Shown: positions 35,101 to 44,280, counted from the stretch's first letter. The stretch: DNA of 64,000 bases from Cheiracanthium punctorium (GCA_038373885.1 JAWZYV010013556.1:372001-436000); one strand, 5' to 3'. The notes: generated by a model not told the origin, from the letters alone. Program-made: numbers and translations.

Positions 35101-38100
35101 CAAAAATTATTCCAAAACTCGCCAAACTTGAGAACTTTGTACGTGTATATGTATTAACTCTCATTCCTCAAAAACTATTAGTAGTAGAATGTTAAAATTT
35201 CATATATAACATTGTTGTAACATCTAGTTCTGCCTCTCGATTTTCGGTTCCAATCTATCGGAGAGTTTATCTGCAGGACCACTCAAAAGAATTTCAATAT
35301 ATTAATGTCTACGGACATCTTCAATATATTACATCTGTAGTTAGTCACTATTGGTCCACGGCCAAATTCTCAAAAATAATTCAAATGCCCAATTTCTTAA
35401 CTCCCATAACTCTTAAGACTATTAACTATAGAATGTTGAAATTTTATAATATAAAGTATTATGACATCTACCTGTGCGTCTCTTTTTTGATTGCAATCGA
35501 GTGGGTATTTTATTTACATGATCTCTTAAATGACTTTAAATACATTAAGGTTTATGAACACATTCAATTCATTGAAAGTCTGTGGTCAATGACTACTATG
35601 GCTATCCCCAAAATCCCCTTTTGGTACCAATCGACTGGATAGTTTATCTGAAGGGCCGCATAAAAGATTCGAAATACATTACGCTCTGTGGGTCGAAAGT
35701 CATCAAACTCGCATATCTCAAAACTATTAGACGTAGAATGTTGAAACTTTATATTTAGAGATTATAGAAATCTATCTTTTTAGAGATTATAGACGGAGAA
35801 TGTAGAAACTTTATATTGGATTGTTGTAACATCCAGTTGTGCATCTCCCCTTTCGGTCCCATTCGACAAGATAGTTTATCTGAAGGGCCGCCAAAAAGAT
35901 TTTAAATGCATTGTTCTCTATAAACAGAAATTCTTTTAACTGTATTTTAGAGGTATTAGGCTACTTCAAATGACTCAGAAGTGATATATGCTGTTAATTG
36001 TTACAAAATGAATTTCTCCACCGAAAAATGTGCCTTTATCATTTATAGTTCTGCTACAGGAACACTGAAAAGATTTGCAATACATTACTTGACAATGGCA
36101 GGAACATTCATCGACTTCGAGCACAATACCGTCCTACCATGTAGTTAATAGGTAATGTCCGACCACGGTCACGTGCCTCCCTCAAGAATTGCGCCAAAAG
36201 TCGCCAAGCCTGGCAACTTTTGATGTACGTGTGTATGTATTTAACCCTCAAATCTCAAAAACTATTAGTCGTAGAATGTTGAAATTTCATATATAAGATT
36301 GCTGTAACATCTAGTTGTGCATGTTAATTTTTGGTTCCAATCTACTGGAGAGTTTATTTACAAGACCAGCCAAATTAATTTCAATACATTAACGTCTATG
36401 GACATCTTCAATATATTACATCTGCAGTCAGCCTTGTTAAGTCCATACCCAAAACCTCGCCATTTGTCGTCGACCTTGACGAGTTGTGCCGAAATATCAC
36501 CAAATTTGGCGATTGTCACTCATTTGGTCAATGGCCAAAATATCGCCATTTGTCAGTGTTCTTGGCGAGTTTTTGCAAAATGTCGCCAAATTTGGCGATA
36601 GTCAGCCATTGTTTGGTCCGTGTCCAAAATATCGCCATTTGTCGACGACCTTGGCGAGTTTTGCCGAAATATCGCCAAAAGTTATTTCGCATTTCGCATG
36701 GCTCTACAACTTTTAACCGTAGGATTTTGAAATGTTGTATTTAGGACTATTATATCATCTAACTGTGTATCTCCTTTTTGATTGCAATCGACTGGGTAAT
36801 TTATATACAGGGTCACTCAAATGACTTTAAATACATTTAGGTGTGTGGATATATTTAATTCATTGAAAGTCTGTGTTCAAGGATTTCTTTGGCTATCCCC
36901 AAAATCTCGCAAACCATCTCACGCTTGATGAATTTTGGTGAAATTTTGCCAAATCAATTGTCAGAAGCAAATCCTTCAAATTGAACCCAGCTTGGCGATA
37001 TCGGAAATATTTGGCTAGCAATCGCTTAACCTTACTATTACAGCAGTATTTTATCTCTTTCAAACAAAATAAATGAAGTTCGCTGAAAATATTTTTGATT
37101 TAATGCCTTTCAAGGAAGTCATGTGTTGTCTGTCCTCATAAGATTTTTAGACGAAAAGAACGACTTTTTTTGAAACATAAATGTTCTCCCTGTTAATAGA
37201 ATAGATAGAAACTTTAGCGTAAAATCTTTTAAGTACAATAAATATTAAAAATTTACGCACGGTAAATTGTAAAAGACGCTTTTTTTCCCCTTGTGTACTA
37301 CTTCTTGTTTGTTTTTGTTCTTCCTATTTTTGTGGTGTAGTGGTCTTTTGTAACCTTGGCCATTGGAAATTTAAAAAAAATATTAAAAACTATGTTCAGT
37401 ACCAAATAAATACCCCAAAAGAAATTGTTCAATATTATTTGTGTACTCAATACAGCAACAGCATAATTAGAAATTCACTGGTAGTGTCATTTCAGATATG
37501 TCATGTCCGCCATATAAGTAATTCAAGGTGCCCCACAGAGGTGTTGAAGGTTATTCTACTACAGATAAGAAGGCAAATAAAATGAAAAAAATGTTCAAAA
37601 CAAATTAGGAAAAAATACCTTAAAAAATTCATGTCATTAATTTTGAAAAGATTATACTTTTTAAATTTTATATGACCCCCGTACAAAAAAATCCAATTAG
37701 TAAAATGTCCGATACACTAACGGGGTGATGCACAAGCTTTCAGCTTTTCATCATAAACGTCTCAGAGATATCTTTAAACAAATATTTTCGGAGGCTATGC
37801 ATGATTTCGAATGTAGACGTTTAAAGCTAGAGTGGAAAAAAAAATATTTTCTTTCGTAATTTCTATACAACCCCTGAAATGCGATCATTTCACGTGATTT
37901 TTCCCCTTTGAGAGCCACCGAACAGCACTTTTCAAATATACAACAGACACTTTTCACTTTATAATTCTTTCAAAATATAATTCTGAAACTTTATACTTCA
38001 CCGCAGGAGTGTATGGGGGCACATTTTTCTAACTGGAAATTTTTTGTGCGGGGATGGGATAAAAATTTATAAAAAGTGTAACTTTTTGAAAATTAAGAGA

Positions 38101-41100
38101 ATTTTTTTCGTAGTGTAATCTTTTACCACATTTTGAACAATTTTTCAGTTCACATTGCCCACTTATCACTAGTAGATAAAGATATAAAGTGTGTTACCAT
38201 CTTTCAGGACATCCTGTATCATAACAAATACATTTCTAATTTTAGAGAAAACAGAAACTTTCAATAGACAATACTTCAATTTTCGAGAGATATTTCTCAT
38301 AAATTAAAAGCGTTTCCTTTGTTAGAATTTAAATTACTATTATTAATTATTATTTTTATTATTATTATTATTCTATATGAAAACTTTGCATTTTCTAATC
38401 CCTCAAATTGTAACTCTCAAGAATGCAATAATACATGCTTATGATACAGTTAAAGCGGTCCGTTTAAAACAAAACTATAGCATACGGATTACTGCACCGT
38501 TTATGAGTGTGAAATTTAAATGTCAGTGTTCACGAAATCTCTCATATTTATGTTTTAAGAAAAGTTGGGGGGTTTTCTCCCTTTAGTTTTATGCCAAAGT
38601 GTGATTAAATGTTTTTCATTTTTTCCTGGGGCGTTTTGACTATCTTTAATGTATTATACAAACAGGTATTTAAATGCTTAAAGTATTGAAAAAAAATTTA
38701 AATAGGAAATTTCACAGTTTTTACGGAAATTTTGGACTGAAAAATAATATTTATGAATTAGAAAAACAATTTCAATATATAAAATGATATTACCCATTTG
38801 GATCAATATAACTTCTGTTTTTCTGTAAGTACCTCTCAGTTTTTCGAGAGCCTGTAAAAAATACAAAAACTGCAGTTTATACAAAACATACTTTTAAACT
38901 GTTTAACAAATAAGTTTATATGGTTTTGTGGCCATCACAAGCATGAGAGTTAAATTATTTATAATAATAGGAAATAGCTTATGTTTCGTTAAGAAAGAAA
39001 CCAAATTAGAAAATACTTTTTAAATCATAGAAACATTAGTAAAATATGCTCATACTATAATATACACTCATAACAATAACAGTATCGTTGAACGGAATTC
39101 TAATATTTTTATATTATTTTTACAAGTATTTTTAATTATCTAATTATTATTATTTAATTTTCTTTGTTTTCTGAGAAGACATAATTCTCAGTTTAAAATT
39201 TCTTTTCAGATACCAACCCATTTACTATCATCTGATCGAACGTAAACTTTGGATACACATATAACTCCAATGATATTTAGCACAAAACTTTTTCTTTTTT
39301 CGATATTCATTAAAGTCTTTTTTTAATTATTTTATTTAATATTATAATATAATCTATTATCTATAACGTAGTAATCGATTCTATTTTAACGAATAACATC
39401 AAGGGTAGCATGTTTTACTCACAAAATAGTATTTCTTCAATTATATCAGCTCGTATCCATCGAACTACTAATCAAGTATCTTTTTTCTATCATTCTTCTC
39501 AAACTTTTTTCTGTAAAAACATGAAGTTGCTTACCGTAAAATTTTAATGGCCCTCATTTACTTATATCTTTTATTCAACCGACTGTTTGAATGTGCTTTT
39601 GATCTGTTTCGAATTTTTAATTATGCTGTGACTTGATATTTCCAAGTAATAAAGTAACGATAAGATAATGCAACGAATACACATGTGCGAATCAGTGTAA
39701 CGAATACGTGTGCCTCCGAAGTTTTTTAACTCACGGGACTTGGTATGTTTCTAATGATCTATCGATGCAAACATGATTTTTTAAATATTTTCTTGTATTA
39801 AAATTTTGATTGTTACACAGAATTTTATGTTCGGAGCATCTTTTGTTTTCAAGACTAGGGGCCAGGTCCCCAGACTCGCTACGCTCGCTTTTCGTATGAG
39901 GCATTCGGCCCCTAATAAGGCTTATTCGTAAAAAAGACATAATTTCAACAGACAAAACCCGAAGATTGGATCACATAGAATGTTACTGAGCGCTACACAT
40001 TGCTTGGTTCTTGCATGTTCATTGCTACATAGAATGTTACTGAGCGCTACACATTGCTTGGTTCTTGCATGTTCATTGCTACATAAAAATTTAAACTTTA
40101 CACTACAGTAGACCCCCTCCCCCTCATAACACGGAAGATATTTTGTTATGGGAATCCGTGTTGTACGGGTCCTGAGCTATTCTCCACCTGGTGTGCGGAC
40201 TCCGCTTATAATCGCTGGAAAAATTATTTGCACTCCTCAGAAACACAATGATATTTAATGTTGTCATTCAAATTTATATTAATTAGGAGCTAAAGCGTAA
40301 TAAAGTCAGAACATCTGTTTCAGCCGTATTTTTAATAATGTAAAACCTATTGGACACCTTGCGAATTTGCCACCCATGGCGATTTTTCATTATTTGGCAA
40401 CTTGCGTACATGTAAAGTTAATAAAAGCTACGGAACAGATAGGATAGCTTGCCACCAATGGCGACTTTTCATTATTTGGCGATTGACACATGCTCACAAC
40501 CTATAATTACTGTTCATTTAAGGTTACCGGAAAACCGTTATCCATATTTTTAATTTCATAATCGTTTGCAGATTGGCGTACTTAGCACCACGAATTATAC
40601 CATCTCGTCGCGCTAGCAAATATCCAAAGTGTACTATAACTGCTATAATGACATAGTTAACGCCGCCAAATATTTCTACTGGTAGCAAATAATCCAGCTG
40701 GACCGAACCGGCTTTAAAATAATCTGCATTTTAATTATTTTTCATTTTCAAGATATTAGTTATTCTGTTTTGGAAAAAGGAATAATCGCTCATTCTAAAC
40801 TCCTGTTGTCTAAGCGAACTTGCTATTAGAAAATTGTCAACTTTGAGTAACACATTTTGAGTTACTTATTTCATATAGTTTTTATTTTGGCGTAAAATAG
40901 GCCTAATTCTAACTCATGTTTGTAAATTTCACGCAATTCTAGATACTTGGAAACGCTTTGTTGCAAAGGAATGAATGATTTTATGCCGAATCTGGCAACC
41001 ATTATGCTTATTTTTTTAGTTTTTTATTAATATCTTCTAAAATAATTCGAGTTTCGAAATTTAAGTCAGCTTAGCAGGTTCCTCGGAATTTTTCGAGTCT

Positions 41101-43528
41101 GTAGGCACCTTAGTCGAAATTCAAATCCCTACGGTTTAGGAGAAGATAGGCGAACAATCTTTTGACAGCGGCGACGACAGCGGCCCTTACTTTTTTTTAG
41201 AATAGAGAGATTATTATAGTGAATGTGTTATAGTGATGATGTATTACAGTGAAATAACCATCCTGGTTGGAAAGAGATTTATTTATTTATTTATTTTTAT
41301 AAAACTGTGATAACATTTAAACTGTAAAATTTTAACCGTATGAATTTGCATTAATTATAATAATTAATGCAATAATAATAATTTTTTATTAGTGTTTTCT
41401 TTATTCGTAGAACGTTGACGAGATTTCGCAAAACATCCGACATTTGTACAAAACCAGTTAAAATAATCATTCACTTAACTAAACGATCTTTAGATTTTTT
41501 ATCTCGAGTACTGTTCAAGTTTACCTTAGTATTAGCGAGCATGTACAGTACACAAATAACATAGTGCACATTTTACCTATCGAACTTAAGCACTACGCAT
41601 ATTATGTAATAATCGACTCCATTTTGATGCATAACATCAAGAGTAGCATTATTTTTAAAAAAGTATTTGGCCAAAAAATAGGTAATTAAATAAGCATAGA
41701 AAAAAATAATAATCAAGCTTTTAAATAAAAGTGGATTAAATGGTATGAAATACAGTAATGCCTCGGCTTAAGCAACCCCGACTTACGAGAACCCGAAGTT
41801 AAGCGATTTTCAGATCTCGTCGTCTTTTGTTTATTTCCAAATTAATTTCATTTTACGATTTTAATTATATAATTTATTATACATAGTATGTATTAAGATT
41901 GCATTAAATATTTTTTTTCTAAATTAGTGTTTTCTTTATAGTCTTCGACCCCAATAATATGTACATACATATTTATATACAAAGTTACACCCTGGCTTAA
42001 GGGGTTATCGCCCTGTTCCCATCTATCGTGTAAGTTCGGGGTATTACTGTGATCTTCGAGAAAAGTTGACACTTATTTCGAGAGAAGCCTTTAACTCTTA
42101 TTGTTCCATCTATACTCATCCTACCTCACATATTCAGGAATTTCATTAAGTATTGCCTTTTTAAAATGTAAATGTCAGCGATATATAATTGATAAAAGCT
42201 TGAGGCGTTAATTCTTTTTTTCTTTTTTTAGTAGAGATGGTGCTTAATTTACTCGTAATTACTTAGGCATCATAGTTAAGCACCTCAAGTTCTTGAATCT
42301 TAATGTATTATTTTACATTTAAAGGAAAAACATGTTTTATGAATATTTTAAGTACCCCATAGTATCCGTCCATATGGTTATTATACAGGGTGTCCCATTA
42401 ATACCATCCAAACTCTGCACAGCCAGATTCCTCGTTGAGAGTACATAAAAAATGCTCAAAGAACTGTATCTGCACGATCTATAAGTTTTCGAGAAAAATA
42501 GGAAAAAACAAAGTATGACGTCACATCCGGCTAAAAATAGATATTGAAAACATAATCACTAGTCGATAGATTAGACAGGAGAGGTCCGATTTTATGGTTG
42601 CCACGATCACCAGATCTGGCTTCTTTGGAATTCTCAAAATGAGGAAGTCTGAAGGAAGTTGTCTACCGAGACCTCTTACAAAATGTAACTTAGTCGCTAT
42701 CTCTCAACCATTGCAACCTTGATGTAACGAGAGCAATGAACCATTATACGGTGCAAGCATGCATGCCTCGATATGCACGGTGGACACTTATAACATCTGT
42801 CTCTATAATTTGCAAATACTGCTGTTGATGTGTCCAATAAAGTGTTTTTTTTCCTTGCATGTGACGTCATACTTTGTTTTTCCTATTTTTCTGGGAAACT
42901 ATGGGTCGTACAGGTACAGTTCTTCGGGCATTTTTTATGTACTCCTAACGAGGAATCTGGCTGTGCAGAGTTCGGGCGTTTTTTATAGGACACCCTGTTT
43001 ATAGTTTTCACTTACATGTTCATAAGCTTTTCACCGAGTACTGTTGATTATCGATTGGTAGTTAAAAGCTTAAAAATTATCAAACTTAGAATAATTTGCA
43101 TTTTAAGAAAATGAAATTCTTCATTTACTGTGGAGATCCAAAATTTATTGCTGAAAAATCACTTGGGATAAAACGATTTCAATCGATGAAACTTTTATCA
43201 ATGCGTGTTGGTATAAAGTACACTCTGACAAACATATATTTACCATTCAATGCACAAAACTATTTTTAAATATCATTATATTTTTCTCATTTTTATTAAA
43301 AAGAAATTTATGAACAGAAATAGAGCAACTGATTAAAAGAAGCTGACATTTCAAAATATTATTATTTTTAAAGTTCATATTTACCGATGGTCCATGTGAA
43401 TATGTGCTACGTCTTCTATAAGTGGCAAAAAGGAACTTGGGAGGGCTAGGAAGTGCAACCAGTTGCTTCACGAATTCGAATCCTATCCTGCTGACGGCAT
43501 CTGTTACAAACACGCTGTAGAGATCCAT
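22929..43528 (-). CDS. SDR gene A: C-factor/sniffer-like short-chain dehydrogenase, active site degenerate
   Basis: Five exons on the minus strand: 43528-43385, 38851-38794, 30850-30666, 28021-27818 and 23162-22929. All junctions are GT-AG, phases agree (0, 1, 0, 0) and the sum is 825 nt, giving 274 residues plus stop, the usual size of classical SDRs of this type. The N-terminal Rossmann start, an NNAG-like segment, an active-site Ser (residues 171-172), Tyr193 and a PG motif are in the expected order. Family members are cytosolic NAD(P)H-dependent carbonyl reductases. Here, however, the TGxxxGIG motif reads T9-D-A-V-S-R-I-G16 (two Gly lost), NNAG reads S95-N-T-G, and YxxxK reads Y193-S-S-T-Q197. 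No frameshift or stop is present. I infer a non-catalytic or altered paralogue of gene B, or a young pseudogene without frame damage. The substrate is unknown. Confidence 0.85.
23225..23430 (-). repeat. SINE family S1 copy
   Basis: It matches the copy at 16104-16338 in the body (ggggttctaacgc, tattcacgttacatctgga) and in accttcacacttc-gccatctac. The pol III head at the right end is decayed. It lies in intron 4 of gene A. Confidence 0.7.
23571..24025. mobile_element. mariner-type MITE, about 455 bp
   Basis: Left end AGGGTGTTTATAATTAAAC and right end reverse complemented AGGGTGGTTATAATTAAAC form TIRs of at least 27 bp with two mismatches. The sequence is bounded by TA-rich flanks, with no coding capacity. 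It contains one catctagtgg box like those of the array at 8178-9190. Confidence 0.65.
24386..25891 (-). mobile_element. Tc1-like (DD34E) element, 1.5 kb
   Basis: TA target duplications (24384-24385 and 25892-25893) flank TIRs starting CACTGCTCAAAACAATTAAA at both ends. The sequence between holds one transposase gene, broken by a single-base deletion. The element sits inside the left terminus of a foldback-element copy (cagggtgtcccaaaaagg at about 24307), so it inserted into older repeat DNA. It lies in intron 4 of gene A on the same strand. Confidence 0.88.
24625..25637 (-). pseudogene. Tc1-like transposase, one frameshift
   Basis: The N-terminal frame (25637-25176) has paired helix-turn-helix segments (AEVAQAIGVSQSVISRIW) and a GRR-type linker. 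The C-terminal frame (25200-24625) carries FSDESRF, MDDNCRPH and SLDMNPIEHVW. The second Asp and the Glu are 34 residues apart, so DD34E. The frames are joined at about 25187-25184, where AACTGAGGAG appears to have lost one G relative to the expected Asn-Trp codons, which creates TGA. Otherwise the gene is close to full length, so the break may be recent. Confidence 0.88.
26110..26301 (-). other. Unidentified open frame ending at AATAAA
   Basis: On the minus strand a 63-codon frame without a true ATG reads CAWPEAAYKSTSEGKTYSGV onward to PSVDCPVK-stop, with AATAAA overlapping the stop region. It could be the last exon of an unseen gene or a repeat relic. No convincing acceptor was found (best: cccgaag before CCGCTT). 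I do not recognise the family. Confidence 0.25.
26705..26855. mobile_element. hAT-type MITE, 151 bp, perfect 8-bp TSD
   Basis: The ends are CAGGGACGGCC at left and, reverse complemented, CAGGGGCGCCGTAGG at right. The perfect direct repeat tttgtaac is at 26697-26704 and 26856-26863. It lies in intron 4 of gene A. Confidence 0.78.
26993..27702. mobile_element. Long-foldback element F2
   Basis: The right arm is complete to ...gggacacgctg(ta) at 27702. The left arm starts at ttgaaaatatgttcaaagtaagg without its terminal 60 bp. The arms are related to F1 (29530-30256) and F3 (37524-38216). The left arm contains a roughly 36-bp tandem repeat of acgttgtaaaaagtgtaac at about 27049-27128. Confidence 0.7.
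27818..28021 (-). CDS. Gene A exon 4 (catalytic Ser/Tyr exon)
   Basis: The acceptor is tgtgtattccacag and the donor ACCCAA|GTAAGA, 204 nt, phase 0 on both sides. Residues 130-197 include VLNISSLIG and PGYSSTQ, so the general-base Lys of YxxxK is Gln (CAA in place of AAA or AAG). The exon is 13 codons longer than its gene B counterpart, with the extra residues between the first helix and the SINRAAVLN strand. Confidence 0.88.
28455..28749 (+). pseudogene. mariner transposase, C-terminal relic
   Basis: The plus frame reads HRLSDRVRETIEAF, then YSPDLAPSDYHLFASL (the third catalytic Asp region of DD34D mariner transposases). After a frameshift near 28605 it reads ENVRKWF, then WHGIYKLPERW and ends YFE-stop at 28749, the usual mariner C-terminus. 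The N-terminal two thirds are missing. It lies in intron 3 of gene A, antisense to the gene. Confidence 0.82.
29530..30256. mobile_element. Long-foldback element F1, 727 bp
   Basis: TA flanks (29528-29529 and 30257-30258) enclose ends CAGGGTGTCCCAAAAAGGTG and, reverse complemented from the right, CAGGGTATCCCAAAAAGGTG. The two arms of roughly 330 bp are mutually inverted over almost their full length (for example ttcaaaataaggtcgg against ccgaccttgtcttgaa). No coding capacity. Mariner-like termini suggest mobilisation by a Tc1/mariner transposase. Confidence 0.8.
30666..30850 (-). CDS. Gene A exon 3 (NNAG region)
   Basis: It starts after ctatgcag (AT completes Asp68) and ends CAG|GTTAGA, 185 nt. 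It encodes the helix FTQREVEAARRKVERAV, the strand LTLLISNTG (canonical LLINNAG) at residues 90-98, and FPEITEENLLYHFKINTVGP. The same exon of gene B keeps LLINNAG. An upstream acceptor at 30894 would break the phase. Confidence 0.88.
31167..32116. mobile_element. Palindromic MITE with a same-family copy nested inside
   Basis: The outer left arm (from 31167, caggtatcccataatgatct) is inverted at the right end (to 32116). The flanks of the inner element, such as cggccgtattcaccaagtactg and its inverted partner at about 31870-31895, also pair. The inner element is 31440-31831. It lies in intron 2 of gene A. Confidence 0.62.
31440..31831. mobile_element. Inner palindromic MITE, 392 bp
   Basis: TA flanks (31438-31439 and 31832-31833). 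TIRs CAGGTTGAATCTAAACTCTT and, reverse complemented from the right, CAGGGTGAATCTAAACTCTT extend at least 75 bp with few mismatches. Internal sequence 31630-31735 is a direct relative of 31915-32005 in the outer element. Confidence 0.72.
32236..37125 (+). repeat. Family X, longest copy, higher-order repeat
   Basis: It begins with acttccttgtacggagtataaggaagt and ends in caaggaagtcatgtgttg. The interior has ten units marked by (t)gtaacatctag, of three types: A (cccctttcggtc-cattcgac), B (gg-ttccaatcta-c-gagagttt) and C (tttttgattgcaatcgactggg). Positions are A 32355, A 32530, B 32960, C 34554, A 34737, B 35213, C 35457, A 35820, B 36300, C 36750, an A-B-C period of about 1.09 kb. Between B and C lie 75-85-bp units with cgccatttgtcgtcg and cgccaaatttggcgat (34345-34480, 36455-36680). 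No protein is encoded. A solo LTR splits it at 33066-34277. Confidence 0.7.
33066..34277. mobile_element. Solo LTR, 1212 bp, 5-bp TSD
   Basis: It begins TGAAGTAAAA and ends CACTACA (TG...CA), flanked by the 5-bp repeat gacat at 33061-33065 and 34278-34282. Removing it restores the family X sequence (gtctatggacat...cttcaatatattac). A 95-bp unit (cccactataaatttctctaa) is tandemly repeated at 34058-34152 and 34153-34245. No internal retrotransposon region or second LTR is present. Overlapping open frames at 33644-34288 are not taken as genes. A 5-bp duplication fits Gypsy or BEL/Pao elements, and the superfamily is not decided. Confidence 0.65.
37524..38216. mobile_element. Long-foldback element F3
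   Basis: The left end caaggtgccccacagagg and the right end ...caggacatcctg(ta) are diverged versions of the F1 termini. The arms share atgttcaaaacaaat...accttaa and cactttttaaattt with F1 and F2. It is the most diverged of the three copies. Confidence 0.65.
38217..38793. other. Intron 2 sequence, nothing recognised
   Basis: AT-rich sequence with an (ATT)n run near 38335-38372 and no terminal repeats or conserved frames. Confidence 0.35.
38794..38851 (-). CDS. Gene A exon 2 (58 nt)
   Basis: The acceptor is tttttgtattttttacag and the donor is ATGG|GTAATA. The 58 nt encode ALEKLRGTYRKTEVILIQM plus the first base of Asp68, which is completed by AT at the start of exon 3. This is the beta-strand segment ending in a Met-Asp that normally lines the cofactor pocket. 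The exact phase fit to both neighbours is the main support. Confidence 0.82.
38852..40105. repeat. Intron 1 sequence with perfect 54-bp tandem duplication
   Basis: Unit acatagaatgttactgagcg... of 54 bp is present twice without mismatch at 39973-40026 and 40027-40080. A GC-rich patch at about 39855-39915 (agactcgctacgctcgc) resembles repeat ends but no partner was found. The remainder is AT-rich and unrecognised. Confidence 0.6.
40440..41212 (+). mobile_element. Helitron fragment, inverted relative of 20190-21060
   Basis: Collinear in reverse with the 3' region of the Helitron at 20176 (cttttcattatttggcgatt, then catgctcacaacctataatt and gtttaggagaagatag). The CTAG end is missing: similarity stops after agaatagagagatt at about 41212. 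It lies in intron 1 of gene A. Confidence 0.7.
41753..42049. mobile_element. pogo-like MITE, 297 bp
   Basis: Left end CAGTAATGCCTCGGCTTA after TA (41751-41752). The right end reverse complements to CAGTAATACCCCGAACTTA. The interior is AT-rich and non-coding. Confidence 0.6.
42386..42997 (+). mobile_element. mariner-type element with transposase relic, 140-bp TIRs
   Basis: Left CAGGGTGTCCCATTAATACC and right, reverse complemented, CAGGGTGTCCTATAAAAAAC begin TIRs of about 140 bp that both end at aaagtatgacgtcaca. Between them, about 42590-42720 reads as a decayed LPRSPDLASLEFS segment and VYRDLLQNV, the C-terminal DDE region of Tc1/mariner transposases. Most of the gene is deleted. Confidence 0.72.
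43385..43528 (-). CDS. Gene A exon 1 (Rossmann start)
   Basis: ATG at 43528-43526 opens 48 codons ending at TCG before GTAAAT (phase 0). Residues 1-16 hold the altered cofactor loop TDAVSRIG. The following FEFVKQL...FATYR stretch (residues 17-38) is strongly typical of C-factor/sniffer-like SDRs. Ala at position 11 and Gly16 remain. GAT for Asp10 and AGG for Arg14 are each one transition from Gly codons. Confidence 0.85.
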
Positions 43529-43639
43529 CTCAAAAAATATAAAAATCCTACTGATGTCCTGAAACGCGCTTGCAACGTTTTACTAAGTTTCGTGTCTGGG
43601 GTATTATCAAAACGAAACCTGTGACTGATTTTTATCTGT

Positions 43640-43920
43640 GTTATTTCTCAGAACAAAAATTGCATCGAGAGATAAGTGACATATATCATGCACAAGTTTT
43701 CCAACGAGATTGAAAAGTGTTTATGATTTTGGTTCCTCTGTCTGTCAATCGGTCCGTGCTCTAACTGCCGAAAATATGCATCCATTACTACAAAATTTAC
43801 ATATGTTGTTCCTATGTACTGTACCATGTGCCCTATTAAAAATGGTATATGAAGCAATTATAATCCTTTTACAAAAGCATTCAAAAGAATTTCAATACAT
43901 TATGCTGAAAATATAGTCAT
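43640..43920. repeat. Short family X-related stretch upstream of gene A
   Basis: The segment has agaatttcaatacattatgctg and related family X phrases. No promoter element of gene A could be distinguished. The 110 bp immediately 5' of the ATG at 43528 show no clear TATA box. Confidence 0.4.
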
Positions 43921-44280
43921 TTTTAACACGCTTTTATTAGCTTCACCTGTATGTATGTTTGTATGCTTGTATGTTTGTAACCGACTCCTTTGAAGTCGAT
44001 TTTGGCCCACTTTAAACGTTCAGATTTAATTTAAACTTTGTAGACATATCAAGGACCGATGACAATACATTAATTTGATAAGTTTATCTCATTATCCTGA
44101 TTTTAACACGTTTTTGTTAGCTTCACCTGTATGTATTTTTGTATGCTTGTATGTTTGTAACCGACTCCTTTGAACTCGATTTTGACCTACTTTAAATGGT
44201 CAGATTTAATTTAACCTTTGTAGACATATCAAGGATCGATGACAATACAATAATTTGATACGTTTATCCCATTATCCTGA
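43921..44280. repeat. 180-bp tandem duplication
   Basis: Units 43921-44100 and 44101-44280 start ttttaacacg and end tatcctga, with roughly 90% identity by eye. Each contains a (TATGTTTG)-like run and aaccgactcctttgaa-tcgatttt. Confidence 0.8.

Noticed and set aside
32355..36800. CRISPR-like array
   Set aside because: Monomers are hundreds of bases long, diverged and without uniform spacers, in eukaryotic DNA.
40106..40250. pogo-type terminus cagtagaccccctcc with inverted acacgg/ccgtgt
   Set aside because: Only one end is visible and no TA-bounded partner was found, so no element is called.
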